DNA from: WHSW01 sp963846165
Lineage (GTDB): Bacteria; Actinomycetota; Thermoleophilia; Solirubrobacterales; 70-9
DNA length: 64,000 bases
NCBI GenBank assembly: GCA_963846165.1
Contig: CAWJUU010000005.1
Location: 1,116,001-1,180,000, forward strand
Reading direction: 5' to 3'
Made by a program: the position numbers and the translations under genes. Of the stretch, positions 53,150 to 62,267 are shown piece after piece (positions within the stretch are counted from its first letter, which is position 1; the number at the start of each line of letters is the position of its first letter). The notes beneath the pieces are model-generated. The model ran no database searches and had not been told where the DNA came from. It was given only the letters and a program-made list of their open reading frames with translations.

Positions 53150-53722
53150 TTACTCGGTGGGCTCGGCCGGCGTGGGCGCTTCGGGAGCCGCCTCGGGAGC
53201 GGCCGGCGCAGGCTCGGCGGCCGGGGTCGGCTCGGCGGCGGCCTCGGCCGGAGCCGCCTCGGCAGGCGCGGCCTCGGCGACCGCGGGTGCGGCGGCGGGC
53301 GCGGGCTCCTGGTCGTGGCCGCGATCCTCGTGGTCGTCGCGACCGCGGCCCGGTCCGCGGCGACCGCCGGGCCCCCGGCTCGGCGCCGAGCTCGCGAGTG
53401 AGACGGGAGGCGGCGGCTCGATCACCGGCGATTCGGGATCGACCTTGAACAGCCGGAAGCGCAGCACGCCGTCGGTGATCTTCAGGTTGTGGTCGAGCTC
53501 GTTGAGCAACGGGCTCTCGGTCTCGAAGCGAAAGAAGCGGTAATCCGCCTCGGTGCGCTGCTCGATCTCGTAGGCGAGCTTCCGCATCCCCCAGGCGCTG
53601 TCGGCCTTGAGGTTGCCGCCCGCCTCGATCCGCTTGCGCGCCTCCGAGGCGATCTGGTCGCGACGCTCGTCCGGAGCCTCCGGATCGAGCATCAGCACTA
53701 GTTCATATTCACTGGCTGCCAA
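53150..53722 (-). CDS. rpsF: 30S ribosomal protein S6 with long low-complexity tail
   Basis: A 190-aa S6. Residues 1-100 are the S6 fold (YELVLMLDPEAPDERRDQI, KLAYEIEQRTEADYRFFRFE, ITDGVLRFRLFKVD). Residues 101-190 are an unusual tail: an Arg/Gly/Asp segment and then Ala/Pro/Glu repeats to the stop. Typical S6 is 95-135 aa. The start appears to be TTG 53,722 with no obvious Shine-Dalgarno; TATAGT (53,734-53,739, minus strand) is a possible -10, 12 nt upstream. Confidence 0.93.
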   Translation of the reverse strand: MAASEYELVLMLDPEAPDERRDQIASEARKRIEAGGNLKADSAWGMRKLAYEIEQRTEADYRFFRFETESPLLNELDHNLKITDGVLRFRLFKVDPESPVIEPPPPVSLASSAPSRGPGGRRGPGRGRDDHEDRGHDQEPAPAAAPAVAEAAPAEAAPAEAAAEPTPAAEPAPAAPEAAPEAPTPAEPTE

Positions 53723-53755
53723 AGCGGCGCAGGACTATAGCGGCCGGGCGGCGGT

Positions 53756-53797
53756 CCACCGGGCCGGGCGCCACAGGGGCACGCCGGGAGCCGGTGG
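53756..53797 (-). promoter_or_regulatory. Hairpin upstream of rpsF
   Basis: CCACCGG (53,756-53,762) pairs perfectly with CCGGTGG (53,791-53,797), with further GC-rich pairing inside. It could be an rpsF mRNA leader structure of the kind bound by S6:S18 complexes if transcription starts upstream of it. A possible -10 at 53,734 would instead exclude it from the mRNA. Confidence 0.3.
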
Positions 53798-53811
53798 GCT
53801 TGTAGACGGCG

Positions 53812-54345
<534 letters not shown>

Positions 54346-54362
54346 GCGCCCGAGAGGAGACC

Positions 54363-55934
54363 ATGTCCGAGCACCGACCCGACGCCGCCGCTCGCCGCCC
54401 GAGCCGCGCTCGCCTGCTCACGATCGCTTTCCTGATCGCGACCGCGGCGACGCTGCTCGCCGCCAAGCGCGCCGACGCCGGCAACTACGTCGTCACCCAG
54501 TGCAGTTCGCTCAACCCGGCACCCGGCCAGGCCAGTTGGGAACGCTCCAGCGACCATTACCGCGCTCGATCCCGCTGCGATTCGGGCGCGGGCCTGCAGA
54601 GCTACCACGACGCCGCCGACTCCGGGCTCTGGCACTACGGCGCCTGGGTCTGGCGGGCGCCGGCCGGGACCGTGTTCACGAGCGTGCAGGCGAATGCGAG
54701 CCTCACCTACCAGGCGGGACACCGCGGGCAGCTGGTCGCGGTACGGCCCGGGGGAGAGTTGGTCGAGTTCGGCGACGAGCACCACGACTTCCGTGTCCAT
54801 TCGCTGAACGGCGAGTTCACGCAGTTCCACAGCTGGCTGCGCTGCGTCGCGCCAGGTTCCGGGCAACCGTGCGGGCGGGCCGGAAACGACGGCGCCCACG
54901 CCTACGTGCGCGGCGTCTTCCTGAAGACCGAGGACCGGGCGAGGCCCTCGCTCGGGCTCACCGGCGGATCGCTGCTCGCAGCGCCGGTCGTCCGCGGCCT
55001 GCGCGGGCTCAGCTTCAGTGCCTCCGACGCCGGCAGCGGCATCCGCAAGGTCTATGTCGAGGGCAACGGCGTCTCGCTGGCCACTGACCTCCGCAACTGC
55101 TGGCTCGTCGCCGGCTACGCCGCCGCGCTCAGTCCCTGTCCGATGACCACGACCGAGTCCGCCGCGGTACCGACCACGCACCGTGCCTTCGCCACCGGAC
55201 CGAACACGGTCACCGCATGCGTCGAGGACCTCGCCCTCGACGGGACGCCGAACCGCGCCTGCGAGCAGCGCCCGATCTGGATCGACAACGCCTGCCCCGG
55301 ATCGAGCATCGGGGGCGGCACCGAGCTCAGCGCGGGGTTCAGCGACGGCGCCGCCTCGACCGGCCTCGCCGACTCCGACCAGACGGCGATCGTCCGCGGC
55401 CGGGTCGAGGGCGTGGGCGCCGGCGCGACCGTGTGCGCGCTGACGCGGGTCCAGGTCGGGGGCGCGCCGATCATCGTCGGCGCCACCGCCACCACCGGCC
55501 CCGCGGGCTCCTATGCGATCGAGCTGCCCCCGGGCGCGAGCCGTGACGTCTTCATCCACTACGTCGTCGGCGACGACGTACTCGCTCGCCACGGCCTCGG
55601 GTTGCGCTCGATCGCCCGCCCGACGCTCACCGTGAAGCCCGATCGCCGGGTCCGAAACGGCGACCGTCTGCGCTTCTCGGGCGCCCTCCCGGGCCCCGCC
55701 TGCTTCGATCGGGTGGTCAAGGTCCAGGCGCGGCTCGGCAAGCGCCGCTGGCAGGTGTTCCGCACCGACCGCGCCGATGGCGCCTGTGCCTTCAGCGCCC
55801 GCTACAAGCTGCGCGCGACCAGCAACGCCCGCCGCTACCGCTTCCGGGCGCTGGTCCCCCAGCAGGCCGGCTATCCGTTCGAGCGCGGCTACTCGCGGAC
55901 GGTGAAGGTGCGGGTCAAGCGAAGGCGCGGCTGA
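54363..55934 (+). CDS. Secreted multidomain beta-rich protein, unknown function
   Basis: A 523-aa exported protein. Signal segment LLTIAFLIATAATLLAA followed by ADAGNYVVTQC. Several Cys pairs (e.g. LRCVAPGSGQPCG, RNCWLVAGYAAALSPCP, VTACVEDLALDGTPNRACEQ) suggest disulfide-linked domains. An Ig-like/carboxypeptidase-regulatory-like domain (ATTGPAGSYAIELPPG) and a final basic domain (TLTVKPDRRVRNGDRLRFSG to KVRVKRRRG) follow. Such proteins are common in Thermoleophilia. ATG 54,363 is preceded by GAGAGGAGA. Confidence 0.7.
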   Translation: MSEHRPDAAARRPSRARLLTIAFLIATAATLLAAKRADAGNYVVTQCSSLNPAPGQASWERSSDHYRARSRCDSGAGLQSYHDAADSGLWHYGAWVWRAPAGTVFTSVQANASLTYQAGHRGQLVAVRPGGELVEFGDEHHDFRVHSLNGEFTQFHSWLRCVAPGSGQPCGRAGNDGAHAYVRGVFLKTEDRARPSLGLTGGSLLAAPVVRGLRGLSFSASDAGSGIRKVYVEGNGVSLATDLRNCWLVAGYAAALSPCPMTTTESAAVPTTHRAFATGPNTVTACVEDLALDGTPNRACEQRPIWIDNACPGSSIGGGTELSAGFSDGAASTGLADSDQTAIVRGRVEGVGAGATVCALTRVQVGGAPIIVGATATTGPAGSYAIELPPGASRDVFIHYVVGDDVLARHGLGLRSIARPTLTVKPDRRVRNGDRLRFSGALPGPACFDRVVKVQARLGKRRWQVFRTDRADGACAFSARYKLRATSNARRYRFRALVPQQAGYPFERGYSRTVKVRVKRRRG

Positions 55935-55948
55935 CCGCCACCGCGGGC

Positions 55949-57418
55949 TCAGCCCTGGGCCGCCTCGCGCTTGGCGCGCACGTCGGCGATCTGCTCGGTG
56001 ATCCAGACCCCGGGGTCGCGCTCGCGGACGATCTCGCGCAGTCGGCCCGCTCGCAGCTTGCGCTCCTCGGCGTCCATCGTCAGCGCCCGGTGAATCGTGT
56101 CGGCCTGTTCCTGGATGTCGAACGGGTTGACCGAGAGCGTGCAGTCGCCGAGCTCCTCGTGGGCGCCGGTGTTCTCCGACAGCAGGACCACGCCGTCGCG
56201 CGTGTTCACCGCGGGGGCCTCCTTGGCGACCAGGTTCATGCCGTCGAAGAGCGAGTTGACCATCAACAGGTCGAAGTGCTTGTAGCGGGCGACGGCCTCG
56301 GGGAAGTTCTCGTAGATGCGCAGATCGATCGGCATCCAATCGGTCGTCCCGTGGCGGTGGTTGACGACCGCGACCAGCGCCTCGATCCGCTCCAGGTACT
56401 CGGCATACTCGGGCACATCCTGGCGCGAGGGCTGTAGGTGGGCGACGAAGGTCACCCGCTCGCGGAACTCCGGGTGCTGCTGGAGGAAGGTGTCGAAGGC
56501 GGTGAACCCGCGAAGCACGTTCTTCGAGAGGTCGGCGCGGTCGACGCGGATGATCAGGTAGTCGCGGCGGCGGCGCAGCAGCTCCTGCTCGTACTCCGCC
56601 ACCTCCTCGGAGGCCGCGGCGCGCTCGAGCCGCTTGGCGTCGATCCCGAGCGGATAGGCGCGGACCCAGGTCTCGCGCCCGCCGTGGAGCACCGCGCCGC
56701 GCTCGTAGTCGACCTCGACCTCCATCAGCTCCCGGCAGCAGTGCAGGAAGTTGCGGCAGTAGGCGGTCGTGTGGAAGCCGATGATGTCGTTGGCCAGCAG
56801 GCCTCGATAGATCTCCTCGCGCCAGGCCGCCGGCAGGATGCGCCAGCTGTCGGGCTGCGACCAGGGGATGTGGACGAAGTGCTGAAGGAAGGCGTCGGGG
56901 CGCGCCGCGCGCACAGTAGCCGGGGCGGTGTAGACGTGATAGTCGTGGAACATCACCAGCGGCTCGGGGTCGCCTTCGATCGACTCGAGGATCGCCTCGG
57001 CGAGGTCGCGGTTGACGATCCGGTAGCCCTGCTCCCAGGCCTCGATCTCCTCCTGGCGGATGTCGGGCGCGTTCGAGAGGTCCCAGAGGTAGTGCTGGAT
57101 GAACCACAGGATCGGGTTCGCGATCACGTTGTAGAAGCGGTCATAGGCGGCGGCGTCGGACTCGACCATGAGCACGTCGTAGGAGGCGTCGTCGAGCTCG
57201 AGGCTGACCGGCTCGCCGCCGGCCTCGCGGGCGACCGCGACATCCTCGTCGGTCATCGCCGAGGCGATCCAGAGCCCGCCGCGGTGCGCGACCAGGCCGG
57301 TGAGCGCGGTCACCAGGCCGCCACCTCCACGGCGCACCACGCGCTCGCCGTCGACGCGCTCGAACTGCGCCGGGCCGCGGTTGGAGACGATCACGAGACG
57401 CTGCTCGTTGTCGGTCAT
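55949..57418 (-). CDS. otsA: Trehalose-6-phosphate synthase
   Basis: A 489-aa GT20 enzyme joining NDP-glucose and glucose-6-phosphate. Diagnostic segments: VIVSNRGPAQF, GGGGLVTALTGLV, HDYHVYTAPATVR, FVHIPWSQPDSWRILP, NDIIGFHTTAYCRNFLHCC, RADLSKNVLRGFTAFD and DGMNLVAKEAPAVNTRDGVVLLSENTGAHEEL. ATG 57,418. No OtsB-type phosphatase gene is adjacent; an IMPase-family phosphatase lies two genes upstream. Last gene of the stress operon, 22 bp after the glycosyltransferase. Confidence 0.9.
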   Translation of the reverse strand: MTDNEQRLVIVSNRGPAQFERVDGERVVRRGGGGLVTALTGLVAHRGGLWIASAMTDEDVAVAREAGGEPVSLELDDASYDVLMVESDAAAYDRFYNVIANPILWFIQHYLWDLSNAPDIRQEEIEAWEQGYRIVNRDLAEAILESIEGDPEPLVMFHDYHVYTAPATVRAARPDAFLQHFVHIPWSQPDSWRILPAAWREEIYRGLLANDIIGFHTTAYCRNFLHCCRELMEVEVDYERGAVLHGGRETWVRAYPLGIDAKRLERAAASEEVAEYEQELLRRRRDYLIIRVDRADLSKNVLRGFTAFDTFLQQHPEFRERVTFVAHLQPSRQDVPEYAEYLERIEALVAVVNHRHGTTDWMPIDLRIYENFPEAVARYKHFDLLMVNSLFDGMNLVAKEAPAVNTRDGVVLLSENTGAHEELGDCTLSVNPFDIQEQADTIHRALTMDAEERKLRAGRLREIVRERDPGVWITEQIADVRAKREAAQG

Positions 57419-57440
57419 CTCCGGCCCTTTACCCGAACGG

Positions 57441-58676
57441 TCAGGTCCCCAGCTCGGTGAACAGGTCGAGCCAGTCGCGCAGCAGGCGCGGGGTGAGGAA
57501 GTGCTCGCGGGCGTGCTCCTTGCCGGCGCGGCCGATCCGCTTCGCGAGCTCCGGGTCCTCGAGGACCTCGATCGAGCGTTGCGCCGCCTCGTCGGGCGAG
57601 CGGACCAGGAATCCCGAGGTTCCGTTTTCGATCTGAAGCGGGATCCCGCCGACGTCTCCGCCGATCGTCGGCCGGCCCTTCCACTGCGCCTCGGTGACGG
57701 TGAGGCCGAACCCCTCGCGGATCGACTTCTGGATGCAGACATCGGCCTGAGACTGGAACGCGTTGACCTCGATCGCGCCGACGTTGTTGAGGTTGTTGAG
57801 GATCTTGATGTCGGGATCGCCATCGGCGTGGCGGAAGGTCCTCTGGAAGAACTCCCAGCCCTCCGGGTCGTCCGTCGCCATCGAGCCGACCAGTGCCAGC
57901 TGCGCATCGGGCACCGTCTCGGTCACCTGGCGGTAGGCGTCGATGACCCCGATCGGGTCCTTCCAGGGGTCGAAGCGCGAGACCTGGCACATCAACGGCC
58001 GGTCGGTGTCGATTCCGAACTGCTCGCAGACGAAGGCGGCGTCCTCGGGGGAGAGCGCCATGTTCTTCGGCGACAGCGGGTCGATCGCCGGCGGGCAGAT
58101 CTTGATCATGCCGCCGTCGAGGTCGGCGGGCACGTACTCCTTGCGATGCCAGACGCTCGCGTCGTAGCCCGCGATCAGCGGCTCGAGCCGCGCCAGCGTC
58201 TTCGGGTTCGGGGCCGAAAGGTCGATGTGACAGCGCCAGATCCAGCGCCGTGCCCTGTCCGGCGCGTTGAGCCTCATGCCGGCCGGCTGGGGATCGTGGA
58301 TGATGATCACGTCCCACTCGCCCTCGAGCCCCTGGGCGTTCATGTGGTTGTAGCCCTCGAAGACCTCCCACTGCTGGTCGGAGATCGTCTCGGGATCGCC
58401 CTGGAGCGAGTTGTGCATCAGCTTGGTGACGTTGAAGAACTCCTCGCGGCCGAGGATCACCTGCCAGTGCGTGTCGAGCCCGACGTCGCGCATCAGCGGC
58501 ACAAGCGTGTAGAGGATCTCCGAGACGCCGCCGCCGAAGGCGGTCGCGCTCACGTGCAGGACGGACTTGCCCTGCAGCGGCTCGGCCAGCTCGCGGATCC
58601 GCTCGACCAGACCACGGCCGCAGATATGGGTGTAGTCCGCGAGGGACTTGCTGCCGAGGGCTACTTCCGTGAGCAC
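57441..58676 (-). CDS. treT: GT4 glycosyltransferase, trehalose synthase TreT-like
   Basis: A 411-aa GT-B retaining glycosyltransferase. VLHVSATAFGGGVSEILYTL forms the N-terminal glycine loop; HDPQPAGM, CQVSRFDPWKDPIGVIDAYR and REGFGLTVTEAQWKGRP(T) with EGFGLTVTEA supply the nucleotide-sugar site. This matches trehalose glycosyltransferring synthases, which make trehalose from NDP-glucose and glucose. The adjacent otsA supports a trehalose role; the two would be parallel routes. 33 bp after the phosphatase gene. Confidence 0.8.
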   Translation of the reverse strand: MLTEVALGSKSLADYTHICGRGLVERIRELAEPLQGKSVLHVSATAFGGGVSEILYTLVPLMRDVGLDTHWQVILGREEFFNVTKLMHNSLQGDPETISDQQWEVFEGYNHMNAQGLEGEWDVIIIHDPQPAGMRLNAPDRARRWIWRCHIDLSAPNPKTLARLEPLIAGYDASVWHRKEYVPADLDGGMIKICPPAIDPLSPKNMALSPEDAAFVCEQFGIDTDRPLMCQVSRFDPWKDPIGVIDAYRQVTETVPDAQLALVGSMATDDPEGWEFFQRTFRHADGDPDIKILNNLNNVGAIEVNAFQSQADVCIQKSIREGFGLTVTEAQWKGRPTIGGDVGGIPLQIENGTSGFLVRSPDEAAQRSIEVLEDPELAKRIGRAGKEHAREHFLTPRLLRDWLDLFTELGT

Positions 58677-58709
58677 GCGGGCAACCTACAGAACACCCGG
58701 CGCGGGGAG

Positions 58710-59636
58710 CTACACCCGTACGGCAAGCCGATCGATCCCGCCCTCGACCGAGCGCAGGATCGCGGTGTGAAGCTCGGCGTTGGCGGCGGCGACGCACGAC
58801 ATCTGGAACTCCGCGCCGGAGCCGAGCAGCGGGCGATCGCGCAGGCTCGCGCCGTAGGCGTCCGTGACCACCGCTCCGGCCTCCTCGAGGCAGAGCAGGG
58901 CCGCGGCGAGGTCGTAGGGGCTGTTGTTGAGCACCGCGCCACCACCGACCCGCTCGAACTCCTCGCGCATGCCGGGGACGTCGGCGACCATGCGCGGGCC
59001 TGGCTCGACGTAGGCGTCGAGCTGCCCGGTCGCGATCCTCGTCATGTCGTAGGTCGCCGACCCGAGGTCGAAGGTGGCGCCCCCGACCGAGGAGGCGTCG
59101 ATCAGCTCGGCCAGCACCTCGATCGTCTGCCGCGCCGGGCGCCCGCGCAGCCCATAGCTCCAGAACAGCCGCGCGAGGTCGCTGTTCGCCGACAGCGCCG
59201 GGGCGGGGTCGAGCCCGCCGCCGCGCTCGGCGGCGAACATCTTGCCCGACTTGATCTCGACGATCGAGCCGGCAACCACGTCGCCCATCGCCGGCTCTCC
59301 CTCGAGCGGTGCGAGCGCGACCGAGACGCAGGCTGACTCGAAGCCCGCCATCGCCGGGCGGGTACCGTCGATCGGGTCGACGACGAGCACCCAGCTCGCC
59401 TCGCCCGCCGGCGTGACCAAGCCGCGGTCCTCCGAGTAGAAGGCGATCCCGGGTCCCCGGCGGGCGAGGTAGTCCTCCATGAACGCCTCCGCCTCCTCGT
59501 CGATGGCGAAGGTCAGGTCGCCGCCGAGGCCGGCGCCGGCATGGGCGCGCCCGGCGTGGCTTCCGAGCTCCGGCGCCACCTGCTCGCGCAGCGCCAGCGC
59601 CAGCTCGCGAGTGAGCCGGCGAGGGTCGTCGCTCAT
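58710..59636 (-). CDS. Inositol monophosphatase/FBPase-superfamily phosphatase
   Basis: A 308-aa Mg-dependent sugar phosphatase. Metal ligands: Glu in AFYSEDRGLV, Asp pair in VVDPIDGTRPAMAGF and the later Asp in NNSPYDLAAALLCLEEAG. DPIDGTR is the IMPase signature with the usual S/N position replaced by P. The ATG overlaps the HtrA stop (ATGA 59,633-59,636). Family members hydrolyse inositol-P, FBP, PAP or other phosphates. Neighbours make trehalose-6-phosphate a reasonable candidate substrate. Confidence 0.83.
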   Translation of the reverse strand: MSDDPRRLTRELALALREQVAPELGSHAGRAHAGAGLGGDLTFAIDEEAEAFMEDYLARRGPGIAFYSEDRGLVTPAGEASWVLVVDPIDGTRPAMAGFESACVSVALAPLEGEPAMGDVVAGSIVEIKSGKMFAAERGGGLDPAPALSANSDLARLFWSYGLRGRPARQTIEVLAELIDASSVGGATFDLGSATYDMTRIATGQLDAYVEPGPRMVADVPGMREEFERVGGGAVLNNSPYDLAAALLCLEEAGAVVTDAYGASLRDRPLLGSGAEFQMSCVAAANAELHTAILRSVEGGIDRLAVRV

Positions 59637-60844
59637 CCGCTCGCGATCGAGCTCGGGCGCTCGCCGAGCGTGATCTCGATCTGCTGCTCCTCGCCGTCGC
59701 GGATGATCTCGAGCGTTACCACGTCCCCGGGCTCGGCGAGCGAGACCATTCGCGGCAGGTCCGAGTTGGTCGTGATCGGCTCCCCGTCGACGGCGACGAT
59801 CAGGTCGCCACCGACCTCGTACTCCTGGCCCTGGAAGCGAATCGTCTCCTCCTTGCCCTGCAACCCGGCGTCCTCGGCCGGGCTGCCCGCCTGGATCTCG
59901 GCGACGAGGGCACCGGCGTCCGCGTCGAGCCCGAGCCGATCGGCGAGCTGGGGGTAGAGCGGCTGAGTGGTGACGCCCGCATAGGCGTAGGAGACCTCGC
60001 CGTCGTCGCGCAGGTCCTCGACCGAGCGCTCCGCAAGGTCGATCGGGACCGCGAAGCCGACGCCCTCGCTGCCGCCCGAGGCGGTCTGGATCTGCTGGTT
60101 AATCCCGACCACCTCGCCGTCTGCGTCGAGCAGCGGGCCACCCGAGTTGCCGGGATTGACCGAGGCGTCGGTCTGGATCGCACCGTCGATCTGGAAGTCG
60201 GTGAGCGACTCGATCGAGCGGTCGGAAGCCGAGACGACCCCGACCGAGAGCGACTGCTGCTGGCCGAACGGGCTCCCGATCGCGGCCACTCCCGCGCCGA
60301 CTCCCACGTCGTTCTCCGAGCCGAGCGGGAGCGGGTGCAGGTCGAGCCCCTCGGGGTCGACCTGCAGCAGAGCTACGTCGGCGAACGGATCGAAGCCGAC
60401 GATCTCCGCCTCGACCTGGTTGCGGTCGGAGAAGGCGATGTAGACCTCGCGTGCCTCGTTGAGCGGGCCGGTCGGCGCGCCGGTGGTCGAGGCGTCGGTG
60501 ACCACATGGGCGTTGGTGATGATCTCGCCCTGCTCGGAGATCACGAAGCCCGAGCCCTGCCCCTCGCCCCCACCGCCGCCGAAGATGCTCGGGGTCGAGT
60601 CGTTCTCGCCGAAGACCGAGATCACGGTGACCACGCCCGGGGCCGCGTTCTCATAGATCGTCTGCGAGTCGAAGGCGCCGTCGGCCGCCTCGATCACGAC
60701 CCGGCGGCCGTCGCTGCCGCCGGTCTCGGCCGGGGGGGCGGCTGCTTCGGACGTCGCCTCCGGCGACTCCTCGTTGCCGCACGCGGTGAGGCCGAGCGAG
60801 ACCGCGGTCAGGACGACCAGGGCGAGGCTGCGCGTGCGGGGCAT
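59633..60844 (-). CDS. HtrA/DegP-family serine protease lipoprotein
   Basis: A 403-aa S1C protease. Signal peptide with lipobox LTAC (C22), so membrane-anchored outside the cytoplasm. Triad H113 (TNAHVVTD), D156 (PFADVALLQV) and S234 (NPGNSGGPLLD). One PDZ domain in the C-terminal third (AGALVAEIQAGSPAEDAG, GGDLIVAVDGEPITTNSDL). Degrades or refolds damaged exported proteins. 5 bp after the histidine kinase gene, suggesting regulation by that system. Confidence 0.9.
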   Translation of the reverse strand: MPRTRSLALVVLTAVSLGLTACGNEESPEATSEAAAPPAETGGSDGRRVVIEAADGAFDSQTIYENAAPGVVTVISVFGENDSTPSIFGGGGGEGQGSGFVISEQGEIITNAHVVTDASTTGAPTGPLNEAREVYIAFSDRNQVEAEIVGFDPFADVALLQVDPEGLDLHPLPLGSENDVGVGAGVAAIGSPFGQQQSLSVGVVSASDRSIESLTDFQIDGAIQTDASVNPGNSGGPLLDADGEVVGINQQIQTASGGSEGVGFAVPIDLAERSVEDLRDDGEVSYAYAGVTTQPLYPQLADRLGLDADAGALVAEIQAGSPAEDAGLQGKEETIRFQGQEYEVGGDLIVAVDGEPITTNSDLPRMVSLAEPGDVVTLEIIRDGEEQQIEITLGERPSSIASG

Positions 60845-60849
60845 CGGGC

Positions 60850-62265
60850 TCAGGCCCCCACCGGGACAGCGGCCGGAAGCCGCAGCTCGAACTCGGTGCG
60901 CCCACGGCGTGAGCGGACCATGAGCGAGCCGCCCATGCGCAGTGCCAGCTCCCGCGCGATCGCCAGCCCCAGCCCCGAGCCGCTGACCTCGTCGCCGGTG
61001 TAGAAGCGCTCGAACACGCGCTCGCGCGAACGCGGCTCGATCCCGGGCCCGTCGTCGGCGACGACCAGGCTCGCCGCTCCGTTCGCGTTTCGTGTCCCTA
61101 CCGAGATAGCCGTTCCCTCCGGCGTATGCGTGAGCGCGTTGTCGATCAGGATACGCATGATCTGAGCCACCCTGTCCGGGTCGGCGGTGGCGGCGGTGGC
61201 GGTCGAGTCGCTTGCCACCTCGATCGCCGAGCCGCGGCGCTCGGCGACCGCAACGAACTCCTCGGCGACGCGCCTCGCCACCTCCGCGAGCCGGACTCGC
61301 TCGCGGCGGATCTCGATCGCGTCGGCGTCGAGCTTCGAGAGGTCGAGCAGGTCCACGGTCAGCTTCGTCAGCCGCGCGACCTGATCGCGCATCGTGCTCA
61401 CGAACTCGGCTCGCGCGACGGGATCGGGGTCGTCGTCCTCGAGCAGCTCGACGAAACCCGAGAGCGAGAAGATCGGTGTGCGGAGCTCGTGCGAGGCATT
61501 GGCGATGAACTCCTTGCGGGCGCTGTCGAGCACCGCGAGGCGCTTCTGCATCTCGTTGAAGGTGATCGCGAGCTGGCCGACCTCGTCCGCGGAGTCGATC
61601 GGGATCGGGCTCGAGAAGTCCCCGTCCGCGACCTTCTCCGCGGCCTTCTCGAGCCGACGCAGGCGCTGCGCGTGCGCGCGGGCGACCAGCCAGCCGGCGC
61701 CGAGCGCGAACAGGAGCGCGATCAGCCCGGCGATTACGATCTGACGCCGGATCAGCGCGACCGTGTCCTCGACATCGGCGAGGTCGGTTGCGAGGACCAG
61801 CGCCCACACCGGGGCGCCGTGGTCGGTGAGCGCGAGCGCGGCCTGGCCGAGGCGCCCGCCGGCGACCGGCTCGACCGCGCTTGCCGTACGCCCGGGTGAG
61901 ACCACCGCCGTCGCCGCCGCCGGATAGCCCGGAACGACGGCCGACAGCTCGAGCTGGGAATCGCCGACGACGAACGCCGGCTCGGGTCCCGAGGCCCCCT
62001 GGCGGACCCCGAGCACGGTGACCCGCGCGTCGGTGCGAGTGGCGACGTCGCGGATCAGCAGCCGCAGTCGCTGCTGCGAGATCCCGCTCCGCATCGCTGC
62101 CTCGAGGCGCCCGCTCTCCTCGCCGAGGCCCTGCTCGAGCCGCTCGAGCCTCTCCGCGGTGAGACTGGAGCGAAGCTGGGGGACGACGTAGAGGTAGATG
62201 AACCCGACGGCCGCCGCGGTGATCAGGAAGAACAGCAGTGCGAGCCGGTTCCGGACCGAGTTCAC
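60850..62265 (-). CDS. Sensor histidine kinase
   Basis: A 471-aa membrane kinase. TM1 at about 8-28, a 145-residue extracytoplasmic sensor region, TM2 at about 173-197, HAMP (LEKAAEKVADGDFSSPI), HisKA with phospho-acceptor H259 in ANASHELRTP, and HATPase_c with N-box ILIDNALTHTP, VVADDGPGIEPRSRERVFERF and GSGLGLAIARELAL. Two bp from the response regulator. The large sensor region is not of a named family. Confidence 0.9.
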   Translation of the reverse strand: MNSVRNRLALLFFLITAAAVGFIYLYVVPQLRSSLTAERLERLEQGLGEESGRLEAAMRSGISQQRLRLLIRDVATRTDARVTVLGVRQGASGPEPAFVVGDSQLELSAVVPGYPAAATAVVSPGRTASAVEPVAGGRLGQAALALTDHGAPVWALVLATDLADVEDTVALIRRQIVIAGLIALLFALGAGWLVARAHAQRLRRLEKAAEKVADGDFSSPIPIDSADEVGQLAITFNEMQKRLAVLDSARKEFIANASHELRTPIFSLSGFVELLEDDDPDPVARAEFVSTMRDQVARLTKLTVDLLDLSKLDADAIEIRRERVRLAEVARRVAEEFVAVAERRGSAIEVASDSTATAATADPDRVAQIMRILIDNALTHTPEGTAISVGTRNANGAASLVVADDGPGIEPRSRERVFERFYTGDEVSGSGLGLAIARELALRMGGSLMVRSRRGRTEFELRLPAAVPVGA

Positions 62266-62267
62266 GG

